From Gammaproteobacteria bacterium (GTDB lineage: Bacteria > Pseudomonadota > Gammaproteobacteria > Arenicellales > UBA868), in NCBI GenBank assembly GCA_014239255.1, contig JAAZZE010000012.1:1-43875 (forward strand): a DNA stretch of 43,875 bases. Direction: 5' to 3'. Both the position numbers and the translations under genes were made by a program. The notes beneath the pieces are model-generated. The model did not search any database. It saw only the letters and a program-made list of their open reading frames with translations, and was not told the origin of the DNA. Of the stretch, positions 8,564 to 16,844 are shown in pieces. Within the stretch, counting starts at the first letter, position 1, and every line of letters starts with the position of its first letter.

Positions 8564-9751
8564 CTAGTCCTGGTTTTCGCCAACCATTTGGACCGGCACA
8601 AACGGCAATATGCGTACCCCAATCAGGGTCACCAGTACTGCTAGCCCCAACCCGCCCATACCAAGTGCGAGTTCGGCCAGCGATGGCGTGTAGTCGGCGA
8701 TAACACCATCGTAAAATGTACTGGTAACCGCATAACCCGGAAAGAGTTCCAAGGGGAAGACCTGGCCGCCGATAATCAATACGTACACCTGGGCAAGGGC
8801 GCCCACAACGACCAGCAAAGCGGCAGCAATGAGATAACGACGCTGGCCAAACCGCGGCAACAGCAACAAGATAGCCGGCACCACAGTGCCTAGCAGAATC
8901 TGTACCCCCCAGAACAGGAAAGTGTAGGTACCCCCCTCGAGCAAGATGAACTGCTCCAGCTGGTGGTGGCCGGTCACGTACAGCCTGGTCAAATGATCTA
9001 CCGCGACCAGGTAAGCTACGCCGATCACAAAGAAGCCAAGTAATCGGCGCAGTTTTTGCACCAGCGCTGGATCCATGGTCGCGCCGTTGATCCAGAAGAT
9101 CAGCATGCCGATCAGCAGCGTCAACGCCGTGCCAAATGACAGTGACATTACGACAAAAAGCGGCGCCATGACTGCGCTGTCGAAAGCCTCGCGTGCCACG
9201 AGAAAACCAAAAATAGAGCCTGTACCAGTGGTAAGCACGAGCCGCCAGGTAAACGCTGCTATGCCCACCTGCGCCGTAAAGCGATTCATACGCGGTTCAA
9301 ACATCATCCACAGATAGATCCCAACGATGAACATGAAGCCGATATAAAGAAAGATATTCCAGGCAAAGATAGACTTAAAGTTGTAGTGAGTCATAGCCAC
9401 GATTAACCGATCCGGCCGACCCAAGTCGAGCACCAGCACCGCGAGCCCTCCACACAGTAAGGCGATAGCCAACAGCGCGGATAGACGTGCCAAGGGCTTG
9501 TAATCGTCGCGCCCAAAGACCGATGCGATCGAGGCGGTATTGAGTGCGCCGGACGCAGCGACAATAAGGAAAATCGCAAATACATGGGGGACACCCCAGA
9601 CAACCTGGTTACTCATGCCGGTCACCCAGTGACCTGCGTTTTCCATGTGATGGGCGCCAATCAGTCCGGCCAGTGTGACCGCTCCGGCAATCGCTGATAT
9701 CAGCCAATAACCGCGGCTACTGCTGACGCTCTGAAAATAGGCGATCTTCAT
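8564..9751 (-). CDS. dsrP: DsrP, NrfD-family integral membrane quinone-interacting subunit
   Basis: The 395-aa protein is very hydrophobic with about ten predicted membrane helices, as in the NrfD/PsrC family. It begins with MKIAYFQSV followed by a first helix (YWLISAIAGAVTLAGLIG). In the DsrMKJOP complex DsrP exchanges electrons with the quinone pool and partners the periplasmic ferredoxin-like DsrO. The gene starts 5 bp after dsrO ends. The identification rests on the hydrophobic pattern, the size and the strict operon position. Confidence 0.94.
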   Translation of the reverse strand: MKIAYFQSVSSSRGYWLISAIAGAVTLAGLIGAHHMENAGHWVTGMSNQVVWGVPHVFAIFLIVAASGALNTASIASVFGRDDYKPLARLSALLAIALLCGGLAVLVLDLGRPDRLIVAMTHYNFKSIFAWNIFLYIGFMFIVGIYLWMMFEPRMNRFTAQVGIAAFTWRLVLTTGTGSIFGFLVAREAFDSAVMAPLFVVMSLSFGTALTLLIGMLIFWINGATMDPALVQKLRRLLGFFVIGVAYLVAVDHLTRLYVTGHHQLEQFILLEGGTYTFLFWGVQILLGTVVPAILLLLPRFGQRRYLIAAALLVVVGALAQVYVLIIGGQVFPLELFPGYAVTSTFYDGVIADYTPSLAELALGMGGLGLAVLVTLIGVRILPFVPVQMVGENQD

Positions 9752-9756
9752 TATGC

Positions 9757-10500
9757 TTAAAGACCGCGGTAGCGCACCGCGGTATTGAGTTTCAGATCTG
9801 CGCGAAGTTCATGGCTCGGCACCTCAGCAAGCTGCGTTGCCAAGGGATCGTTGCGATCATTAATGTCGCCAAAAACCAGGGCCTCGTGGCCGGCGTCGGT
9901 ACAGGCCTCAACACAAGCAGGCAATTCGTCGCGATCCACCCGATGAACGCAAAGCGTACAACTTTCCACTGTGCCCTTACCGCGTGGAGCGTGGGTTTTC
10001 TGTCCGGTAAGATCCTCGTGAATGAAAGAACGCGCCTTGTAGGGGCAAGCCATCATGCAGTAACGACAGCCGATGCAAGTATGTTTATCTACCAAGACAA
10101 TACCATCTGCTCGGCGGAACGATGCCCCGGTGGGACAAACATCAACACAAGGCGGTTCTTCGCAATGTTGACACATCAGCGGCAGTGACAGCTGGCGCCC
10201 GGTATTCTCGTCCTCGAGATCCACTTTACGGATCCACTGGGCATCGGTCTGCGGCCGCTCGTTGCCATCGAGGCCATGTTCGGTATCGCAGGCAGACACG
10301 CAGGCATCACAACCACTGCTACAGCGATCTACATCGACCAGCAAACCCCAACGCTGAGTGGCACTGGCTGGCTCGTCTTGCGCGCGAGCCAATGCCAAGT
10401 CCACCAGGCGTACTCCGGGTGCCAACGCCAATAAGGCAACACCAGCACTGGCCTGAGAAAAAAATATCCGGCGGGCGCTCGCAGGGCTGGAATCTTTCAT
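9757..10500 (-). CDS. dsrO: DsrO, periplasmic 4Fe-4S ferredoxin-like subunit with Tat signal
   Basis: The 247-aa protein starts with a twin-arginine signal (ARRIFFSQASAG, then a hydrophobic stretch to about 30), so the folded protein is exported. Four cysteine-rich groups follow: CSSGCDACVSAC, CQHCEEPPCVDVC, CIGCRYCMMAC and CTLCVHRVDRDELPACVEAC. These match a multi-cluster ferredoxin such as NrfC or DsrO. It would transfer electrons between DsrJ and DsrP on the periplasmic side of the membrane complex. It lies 5 bp upstream of dsrP and 16 bp downstream of dsrJ. Confidence 0.95.
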   Translation of the reverse strand: MKDSSPASARRIFFSQASAGVALLALAPGVRLVDLALARAQDEPASATQRWGLLVDVDRCSSGCDACVSACDTEHGLDGNERPQTDAQWIRKVDLEDENTGRQLSLPLMCQHCEEPPCVDVCPTGASFRRADGIVLVDKHTCIGCRYCMMACPYKARSFIHEDLTGQKTHAPRGKGTVESCTLCVHRVDRDELPACVEACTDAGHEALVFGDINDRNDPLATQLAEVPSHELRADLKLNTAVRYRGL

Positions 10501-10516
10501 GTCTATAACGATAGGT

Positions 10517-10945
10517 TCAGGGTGACTGGCTAACGCGTTCAGTTGGTCGGGCCGCGTGGCAGCTAAAGCAGTCGATCTTTACCGCGGCATAGGCATGACA
10601 GCTCTGGCAGAACTGTCCCTTCGCGTTCACCGGCACGAATCGACCCTGGGTATCCTTATCTGCGTGACAATCAATGCATCCCACCAGGCTGTGCCGCGGG
10701 GTGCGAATACCCTTGTGCACGGTTTTGTCGCGCTGGTGTTTGAGAAATTCGAAGTGATCCCGACGCATGACATCTACCGGCTCGACACACTGTTCGCCAC
10801 GTGCACTGGGAAACAGCGGTTGGCTGACTTCTGCAAAGGCTCCGGTCAAACCCACACCCCCCAACAGGCCTACAGTGATCACGACTGTCCACATGGCGCG
10901 ACTTCGCCGCTTGAACCAGTGCTCGATTAAACCACTCCAGATCAT
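10517..10945 (-). CDS. dsrJ: DsrJ, membrane-anchored triheme cytochrome c
   Basis: The 142-aa protein has one N-terminal membrane segment (about 18-38) and three CXXCH heme sites: CIDCH (90-94), CQSCH (113-117) and CFSCH (126-130). A further cysteine at 53 (EQCVEPVDVMRRDHFEFL) matches the cysteine that in Allochromatium DsrJ can ligate a heme iron, giving unusual His/Cys coordination. The protein is the periplasmic cytochrome of DsrMKJOP. The basic residues before the membrane segment suggest an uncleaved anchor. All signature residues are intact. Confidence 0.95.
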   Translation of the reverse strand: MIWSGLIEHWFKRRSRAMWTVVITVGLLGGVGLTGAFAEVSQPLFPSARGEQCVEPVDVMRRDHFEFLKHQRDKTVHKGIRTPRHSLVGCIDCHADKDTQGRFVPVNAKGQFCQSCHAYAAVKIDCFSCHAARPTERVSQSP

Positions 10946-10956
10946 ACCAGTTGGGT

Positions 10957-12909
10957 CTATTCGCCCATGCCCATGTCGATGTATCCGCTGGGGCAGACAT
11001 CAGCGCAGATATGGCAACCTATGCATTTGTTGTAGTCGGTATCGACGTAGCGCCCGGTGGTGGACTGATCTTTGTTGACCCGAAATACCGCATCCTGGGG
11101 GCAAAAAATCACACAGTTGTTGCACTCAAAACATAAACCACAACTCATGCAGCGTTCAGCTTCGGCGCGGGCAGCCTCATCAACCAAGCCATGGTGGCGT
11201 TCTTCGAAATGCCCCAATACCTCTTCAGCGCCGGGAACGGTCGCTTCACGAAGGTAACGCGGAGTCTGCTCAAAATGTCCCAGGAAAAGTTTATCAGCTG
11301 GAATGATTTCGTGTGCCGAACGATCTTCGTAGTTATGTACTGCGAAATTTGCGTCTGCGGTACCCCAGGCCTGGGTGTGATCATATTCTGTCGGCGCCAA
11401 CGATTGTTCATTAAGCTTGGACAACAAATTGAAATGGTGCACATCTACTTTGGGTCGCCGGGCGGCATCACGCGCCTGTAAATAATGATCAATACTCTCG
11501 GACGCAATAGAGGCTTGCCCAATGGCCGTAGTCAACAGGTGCGGGCGAACGATGTCCCCGGCTACAAAATGTCCGGGCCGATCCGGAACCTGGAAATACC
11601 GATCAGCATCGATGAAGCTCCTCTGGTTACCCATCTCCTCAATGCCGTTGAGATCTCCAGATTGGCCGATGGCAGAGACGATCAGATCTGCCTCCACCTC
11701 AAACTCTGTTCCCTTAAGGGGTGTCGGCACCCCCTTTTCGTTAACACTGCATTTGGCCAGGCGCAAACTGGTAGCACGACCTGAGCTATCCTTGATCAAA
11801 GCGACTGGCATGACACCATTAAGAATAGTCACGCCCTCGGTCAGCGCATCGTCGACTTCCTCGTCGGATGCGGTCATCTTAGGACGCTCAAACAACGCCG
11901 TGAGCGTGACCTGTGCACCCTCGCGTACCGCAGCCATGGCCGCGTCATGTGCAGCGTAACCACCGATCACTTCTTCGGGGCGGTCTTTCGCATGAATCTG
12001 GTCGATCTTGCCCAAACGTCGTGCCACTGAAACCACGTCGATGGAGGTATCGCCACCACCAATACAAAGGACTTTTTCAGCAGTTACCTGCATGGTGCCT
12101 TTGTTAAACGCGTCCAAAAACGCTACACCAGAAACGCAGTTAGGCGTATCAGCCCAACCTTCAACTGGCAGATCACGACCGGTCTGGCAGCCAATCGCCC
12201 ACAGGATCGCGTCGTAATCGGCCTCGAGTTCGGTAATGGAGATGTCCTTGCCAATGCGCACCCCGGTCCGCACTTCGATATCTCCTATTTCGATAATACG
12301 CTGAATTTCCCGATCAAGTCGTTCACGTGGTGTCCGGTAGCCTGGGATACCGTAACGGAACATGCCGCCGAGCTGTTCTTGGAATTCAAAAATAGTGACG
12401 CTGTGACCCTTGCGGCGCAACTGGTAAGCCCCAGCAAGGCCGGCAGGGCCTCCCCCGACAATAGCGACGCGCTTGTCGCCCACCGGCGGAGGACTCTCAA
12501 ACCGGTAACCTTCAGAAAACGCGGTATCACCGATGAATTGTTCTACCGAGTTAATGCCGACAAAATCATCAACGTGGTTGCGGTTACAGCCGTCTTCGCA
12601 TGGTGCCGGACAGACCCGCCCCATCATGGCGGGAAAGGGGTTGGCTTCGGTGGCCCGGCGAAACGCATATTCCTGCCATGTCATATCCTCAGGGGGCGGT
12701 TCCATACCACGAACAATCTGCAGCCAGCCGCGGATATCCTCACCCGAGGGGCAACTGCCTTGGCACGGCGGCGTACGATGAACATAGGTGGGACACTGGT
12801 GTGAGTGGTCCGCATCAAAAATGTTTTTCTTGAAGTCATGCCACTCGTAATCCCCCTCTTCATACTTTAGAAAAGTCAGATTCGTGGTGTGTTCTTCGGA
12901 AACTGTCAT
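10957..12909 (-). CDS. dsrL: DsrL, iron-sulfur flavoprotein NAD(P)H:acceptor oxidoreductase
   Basis: The 650-aa protein resembles the small subunit of glutamate synthase fused to a ferredoxin tail. The N-terminal cysteine cluster (CQGSCPSGEDIRGWL, CPAPCEDGC) is followed by an FAD site (VAIVGGGPAGLAGAYQL), an NAD(P)H site (LCIGGGDTSIDVV) and two C-terminal 4Fe-4S motifs (CMSCGLCFECNNC, CIGCHICADVC). In reverse-type dsr pathways DsrL takes the electrons released by DsrAB and reduces NAD(P). It sits between dsrK and dsrJ as usual. Presence of dsrL is a marker for oxidative rather than reductive dsr operons. Confidence 0.95.
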   Translation of the reverse strand: MTVSEEHTTNLTFLKYEEGDYEWHDFKKNIFDADHSHQCPTYVHRTPPCQGSCPSGEDIRGWLQIVRGMEPPPEDMTWQEYAFRRATEANPFPAMMGRVCPAPCEDGCNRNHVDDFVGINSVEQFIGDTAFSEGYRFESPPPVGDKRVAIVGGGPAGLAGAYQLRRKGHSVTIFEFQEQLGGMFRYGIPGYRTPRERLDREIQRIIEIGDIEVRTGVRIGKDISITELEADYDAILWAIGCQTGRDLPVEGWADTPNCVSGVAFLDAFNKGTMQVTAEKVLCIGGGDTSIDVVSVARRLGKIDQIHAKDRPEEVIGGYAAHDAAMAAVREGAQVTLTALFERPKMTASDEEVDDALTEGVTILNGVMPVALIKDSSGRATSLRLAKCSVNEKGVPTPLKGTEFEVEADLIVSAIGQSGDLNGIEEMGNQRSFIDADRYFQVPDRPGHFVAGDIVRPHLLTTAIGQASIASESIDHYLQARDAARRPKVDVHHFNLLSKLNEQSLAPTEYDHTQAWGTADANFAVHNYEDRSAHEIIPADKLFLGHFEQTPRYLREATVPGAEEVLGHFEERHHGLVDEAARAEAERCMSCGLCFECNNCVIFCPQDAVFRVNKDQSTTGRYVDTDYNKCIGCHICADVCPSGYIDMGMGE

Positions 12910-12956
12910 CGCGGAATTACTCCGATTGCTTATCGTGTCTACTCGTTGTGAAATGT

Positions 12957-14453
12957 TCAGTGTTGGCTGTCGAATACCAGTGCATCACCAATCAACTGGT
13001 GTACGCTGATAATCATGTCCATTTCCATCCCGTAATAGGGTAATACCTTGCTAAACTGGCTCTTACAAATCGCGCAGATCGCGGCCATATGAGTGACGCC
13101 ATATTGCTCGATCACCTGCTGTAGCGCCTGAGTCCGTGGTAGCGCTCCTTTCACGCGCAGCTCAATGAGATCATCAGTCAACAACCCACCGCCGCCGCCG
13201 CAACAGAAGGTATGTTCGTGAATCGTGTCCGGTGCCATGTCCACAAAATGGCTACAGGCGGTGCGGATCAACTCACGTGGAATAGTGAACTGGCCTCCGG
13301 GAACATTCCCTAAGCGCGAACCTCGCGAGACATTACACGAGTCATGAAAGGTAACTACTTTATCGTCATTCGCCTTCGCATCAAGTTTCAAAGCGCCACG
13401 CTGTAGCAGATCGTATGTGAATTCGCAGATATGTTGAGGCACTGGATACGCGGGATCCAGAAAATCAAAAGGCCCGATCAAAGTGTTCCAGAAACTGTAG
13501 GCCACCCGCCATGCGTGGCCACACTCGCCAACGACAATACGCTTTACGCCTAGATCAATGGCCGCTTGGCGTATACGCTGCGCGACTTTCTGCATATTCT
13601 CGTAATTGCCAATAAAGATACCGAAATTGGCTGCTTCCGACGCATATGAGCTCAAGGTCCAGCTGATACCGGCCTGGTGAAACACCTTGGCATAACCAAT
13701 CAGGCCGTCTACGTGTGGCTCGGCAAAAAAATCTGCCGAGGGTGTCACTAACAACACCTCTGCGCCGTGCTGATCCAGTGGAAATTTGACTGGCACGTTG
13801 ATGTCTTCTTCAACTTCCTCTTCCAGACCTTCCAGGGTATTTGCCAGGGCAGGCTCTGGAAGGCCGAGGTTGTTGCCAATGATATGAACTTTGCCAATGA
13901 TTTCATTGGAGTATTTCTGACCTAGACCGATCGACGCTAGAATCTCTCGCCCGGCCATGGTGATCTCGGCGGTATCAATGCCAAACGGGCAATACACTGA
14001 GCAACGCCGACACTCAGAACACTGGTGGTAGTAGCTATACCAATCGTTGATCACGTCCTCACTCAGTTCCACCGCGCCCACCAGGCGAGGAAACCATTTC
14101 CCAGCCAACGTGAAATAGCGCCGATAGACTTTGCGTAACAGATCCTGGCGGGCCACCGGCATGTTCTTGGGATCACCGGTCCCAAGATAGTAATGGCACT
14201 TGTCAGTACACGCGCCGCACTTAACACAGGCGTCAAGAAAAACTGGCAGTGAGCGGTACTTGCCCAATAACTCACCCATTTTAGCCAGGGCCACATCTTG
14301 CCAGTTATCGACCAATTCGCCTGGAAAGCCCACGCCCTTCTGGTGTTCCGGCTTAGCCACAAAGGGTCGGCTGTGGGCCATGGCATCGGGCTGGACTGCG
14401 GGCGTTATCAGCAGTTTACCCAGTGGCGGTGTCTCGAATTCGATCTTAAGCAT
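12957..14453 (-). CDS. dsrK: DsrK, cytoplasmic HdrD-like iron-sulfur subunit
   Basis: The 498-aa protein has two ferredoxin-type motifs (CVKCGACTDKCH, CSECRRCSVYC) and CCG-type segments (VGECGHAW, FHDSCN, TFCCGGGGG) that, in heterodisulfide reductases, hold the catalytic 4Fe-4S cluster. DsrK is the proposed partner of DsrC: it would reoxidise or reduce the DsrC trisulfide/disulfide and pass electrons to the cytochrome b subunit DsrM. It starts 15 bp after dsrM ends. Length and motifs are complete. Confidence 0.95.
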   Translation of the reverse strand: MLKIEFETPPLGKLLITPAVQPDAMAHSRPFVAKPEHQKGVGFPGELVDNWQDVALAKMGELLGKYRSLPVFLDACVKCGACTDKCHYYLGTGDPKNMPVARQDLLRKVYRRYFTLAGKWFPRLVGAVELSEDVINDWYSYYHQCSECRRCSVYCPFGIDTAEITMAGREILASIGLGQKYSNEIIGKVHIIGNNLGLPEPALANTLEGLEEEVEEDINVPVKFPLDQHGAEVLLVTPSADFFAEPHVDGLIGYAKVFHQAGISWTLSSYASEAANFGIFIGNYENMQKVAQRIRQAAIDLGVKRIVVGECGHAWRVAYSFWNTLIGPFDFLDPAYPVPQHICEFTYDLLQRGALKLDAKANDDKVVTFHDSCNVSRGSRLGNVPGGQFTIPRELIRTACSHFVDMAPDTIHEHTFCCGGGGGLLTDDLIELRVKGALPRTQALQQVIEQYGVTHMAAICAICKSQFSKVLPYYGMEMDMIISVHQLIGDALVFDSQH

Positions 14454-14468
14454 AATCAGGCTACGGCC

Positions 14469-15212
14469 CTAGGAGCGATCGGGTCCGGCGCCCGGGAGAT
14501 CCCGCGCCCACGGTGCGACATGACGGTGCTCACGCGGGATATCACGCATGTTAAGGGTCGGGCTGAAAAAAACGCCGGGCGCATGAAGTAATTTGCTGAA
14601 AGGGAATATCAGCGTCAGCGTTATCACCAATGACAGATGAATCAACAGCGGGACATCGGCCGGTAGTGGCTGCCAATCAAATGTCAGCAGTCCCAGAGTG
14701 AATGCTTTAAGTGACACGATATCGGTATGCTGAACGTATTTCATGACTAGCCCGGAACCGGCAATCGCCAGTAACAGCAATAACATCAAATGATCAGAAG
14801 GTGCACTGATGTAACGGATGCGATCAACCAGCAGTCGACGCGCCCACAGGCCCGTGAGTCCAGCAAACATCGCCATGCCTGCATAGATGCCGATCCACTG
14901 AATCATGGCCACCCACCACCATACCGGTTCGGTGAAATAACGCAGGTGCCGCGCGAGTGCGACTACCATGCCAAAGTGAAACAGCCAGCCGAAAAGCCAG
15001 GTCCACTTGCTGCCCTTGAACAGGCTCTCAAAAAACACCACCTCGCGCGCCATTCGTGCAACAACACCGGTGCGGGTTAGTGGTGCTGGCGTAGTCGGGA
15101 TCACCAATGGGGCCGGAGTCCGAGCATACCGGGTCACCCGGGCGGCCACGCCGGTTACCAATATGATGGCCGCCAGGTAAAACAAGATGGCGAAGACGGA
15201 ACCTAGCACCAA
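14469..15212 (-). CDS. dsrM: DsrM, NarI-like cytochrome b membrane subunit
   Basis: The 247-aa protein has five to six hydrophobic helices and resembles the gamma subunit of nitrate reductase (NarI). Histidines such as those in LFHFGMVVALARHLRYF and the LIHLSL segment are candidates for heme b ligands. It anchors DsrK and links to the quinone pool. The gene is separated from dsrC by a 128-bp gap with a strong stem-loop, so expression of dsrM and everything downstream may be lower than that of dsrABEFHC. Confidence 0.93.
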   Translation of the reverse strand: MVLGSVFAILFYLAAIILVTGVAARVTRYARTPAPLVIPTTPAPLTRTGVVARMAREVVFFESLFKGSKWTWLFGWLFHFGMVVALARHLRYFTEPVWWWVAMIQWIGIYAGMAMFAGLTGLWARRLLVDRIRYISAPSDHLMLLLLLAIAGSGLVMKYVQHTDIVSLKAFTLGLLTFDWQPLPADVPLLIHLSLVITLTLIFPFSKLLHAPGVFFSPTLNMRDIPREHRHVAPWARDLPGAGPDRS

Positions 15213-15275
15213 GGAAATAGGCCTCCCAGTAAATGACTCGACACTACTGACTTCTGCGCCGAGCCGGAAAATCCA

Positions 15276-15325
15276 GGGTGTGTACCTGGCCGGGCCGCCT
15301 GGCCCCGGCTATACAGGTGTCACCC
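15276..15325 (-). terminator. Strong stem-loop between dsrC and dsrM (attenuator, partial terminator or processing site)
   Basis: An extended inverted repeat starts 16 bases after the dsrC stop. The inner stem GCCGGGCC (15289-15296) pairs with GGCCCCGGC (15301-15309) around the loop GCCT, with one bulged base. The flanks ACCTG (15284-15288) and CAGGT (15314-15318) pair, and so do GGGTG (15276-15280) and CACCC (15321-15325). In minus-strand orientation the hairpin is followed only by a short run, GGATTTTCC, so termination is probably incomplete. The structure could also protect an upstream dsrABEFHC transcript. Confidence 0.75.
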
Positions 15326-15340
15326 GGGGGCGATGCGGCC

Positions 15341-15673
15341 TCAGACGCAACCGGTAGGCTTGGGCAGGCCGGCGTACTTACAGGCCTGCTTGGCTGGTCC
15401 ATAGGGAAACAACTCATACAGGTACTTGCTGTTGCCCTTGTCCTTGCCTAACTTCTTGCCAATCGCCTTGGTCAACACACGTACCGCGGGCGCAATCTGG
15501 TACTCTTCGTAATACTCGCGCAGGAAAGTGATCACTTCCCAGTGGTTCTCAGAGAGGTCACAATCATCTTCCGTGGCCATATAACCGGCCACCTCGCGAT
15601 TCCACTCACTCAGATCAGCGAGGTAACCTTCCTCGTCAGTTTCGTAGGTCCTACCGCTCAGTTCAAATGCCAT
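15341..15673 (-). CDS. dsrC: DsrC, sulfur-carrier protein with both catalytic cysteines
   Basis: The 110-aa protein is a bona fide DsrC. The flexible C-terminal arm ends KQACKYAGLPKPTGCV, with Cys98 and the penultimate Cys109 spaced by ten residues. These cysteines carry sulfur as a persulfide or trisulfide between DsrEFH, DsrAB and DsrK. The body has the winged-helix-like fold with the EYYEEYQIAPAVRVLTK segment typical of the family. It follows dsrH. A second DsrC-family gene at 22302 lacks both cysteines. Confidence 0.97.
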   Translation of the reverse strand: MAFELSGRTYETDEEGYLADLSEWNREVAGYMATEDDCDLSENHWEVITFLREYYEEYQIAPAVRVLTKAIGKKLGKDKGNSKYLYELFPYGPAKQACKYAGLPKPTGCV

Positions 15674-15705
15674 TTCGGCCTCCTGTTACTATTTATCAAA
15701 TGAAA

Positions 15706-16008
15706 TCAGAGCCAACTCTGGACCTTGTCGTTGGTACAAGCCAACTCAACAAAGCCATCATAGCCGACTACCTTGATGCCGGGGATCAGCCGATCTTCTG
15801 GTAACCCCCTGGCTTTAAGATCCGGGCCAAGCGCGTAAACGCTTACCGTGCCGGTCGCTTCAGCCAGCATGGTCGTATGAATGGTTCCAGCCAATGCGCC
15901 GTAGACCCCATCCTCGATCAGCAGGATATCGCTCCCGGACTTCGCCAAGCCCAGGCAGGTCTTAAGACTCGCTGACTCAAAGGGAGATTTGTTAACAGTG
16001 TGTAACAC
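15706..16008 (-). CDS. dsrH: DsrH, sulfurtransferase complex subunit (TusB family)
   Basis: The 100-aa protein begins MLHTVNKSPFESASLKTCLG, the typical TusB/DsrH start. A segment near residues 25-40 (SDILLIEDGVYGALAG) is characteristic of the family. DsrH with DsrE and DsrF forms a hexameric (alpha2 beta2 gamma2) complex that passes sulfur to DsrC. The three genes dsrE, dsrF and dsrH run in order with short gaps and end just before dsrC. Confidence 0.93.
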   Translation of the reverse strand: MLHTVNKSPFESASLKTCLGLAKSGSDILLIEDGVYGALAGTIHTTMLAEATGTVSVYALGPDLKARGLPEDRLIPGIKVVGYDGFVELACTNDKVQSWL

Positions 16009-16025
16009 GATCTTTGCCTGCAGAA

Positions 16026-16433
16026 TCAGAAGTTAAAAACCACATCCTGCTCTTCAAGCAGGTCGGACAGTTGTGTACGACTGACAATCTGGATTGAAGG
16101 TTTTTCGGCCCAGTCATCGTCCTCGTCCTCCCAGGTCAAGGGCATCAGATCCGCTTCTGTCAGGCCCCGCTCCTCAAGAGATTCGCGTTCGACATAAAGC
16201 CTGGTGACCTCGTAATCGCCCAGCGCACGGTAAGTGGGTGAGAAATTCTTCATACCTGAATCGATCGTGTCCTGGCCCTGTTTCAACTGAAACACACCGT
16301 CACTGATGAAAACCATGCATACCTCCTGCTCAAAAGCTGCACCAATCAGCACTACTTCGAGGCCCTCCAAAGGGTAAACGGTGCCGCAGGGCGGACGACG
16401 GTTGATGTACATGAATTTCTTTGTCTCACTCAT
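16026..16433 (-). CDS. dsrF: DsrF, sulfurtransferase complex subunit (TusC family)
   Basis: The 135-aa protein begins MSETKKFMYINRRPPCGTVY and has the DsrE/DsrF-fold pattern, with ISDGVFQLKQGQDT near the middle as in TusC. It pairs with DsrE and DsrH. Its C-terminal part contains an acidic stretch (LTWEDEDDDWAEKP). It starts 9 bp after dsrE ends. The assignment follows from sequence pattern and gene order. Confidence 0.93.
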   Translation of the reverse strand: MSETKKFMYINRRPPCGTVYPLEGLEVVLIGAAFEQEVCMVFISDGVFQLKQGQDTIDSGMKNFSPTYRALGDYEVTRLYVERESLEERGLTEADLMPLTWEDEDDDWAEKPSIQIVSRTQLSDLLEEQDVVFNF

Positions 16434-16442
16434 GGCGATTCC

Positions 16443-16835
16443 CTAGTCACCAAACACCAGTAAGCGATCGGCCTGGATCCCAGCCTCAATCAACTGGCCG
16501 AGTCCGGAGATACGAAAACCCGGCGCGATGTTGTCACTGTCCTTGCCATTGCGCTTGGCCTCGTCCGGATCAACGATCCCGCGGCGCTGAGCTGCAGCCA
16601 CACAGACCACCAGATCCAGATCATGCGTGTTACTCAATTCACTCCAACGATTGACGATGTGTCTGTCGTCCTGGGGCGGCGTAGTCAACCGGGTGCCGTT
16701 ATTGACTCCATCGTGGTAAAAAAACACACGAAATATCTCGTGCCCGGCATCGAGCGCCGCAACGATGAAGTTATAAGCCGTATCAGAGGCCTGATGCGTA
16801 TAGGGCCCCTCATTCACCATGACTGCAAGTTTCAT
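16443..16835 (-). CDS. dsrE: DsrE, sulfurtransferase complex catalytic subunit (TusD family)
   Basis: The 130-aa protein begins MKLAVMVNEGPYTHQASDTA, and the central segment FRVFFYHDGVNNGTRL is the family signature. The cysteine in LDLVVCVAAAQRRGI (about residue 76) matches the persulfide-bearing cysteine of DsrE (Cys78 in Allochromatium). DsrE receives sulfur from upstream carriers such as TusA and hands it to DsrC. It starts 9 bases after dsrB ends, in the same operon. Confidence 0.94.
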   Translation of the reverse strand: MKLAVMVNEGPYTHQASDTAYNFIVAALDAGHEIFRVFFYHDGVNNGTRLTTPPQDDRHIVNRWSELSNTHDLDLVVCVAAAQRRGIVDPDEAKRNGKDSDNIAPGFRISGLGQLIEAGIQADRLLVFGD

Positions 16836-16844
16836 AGCCAGTAC

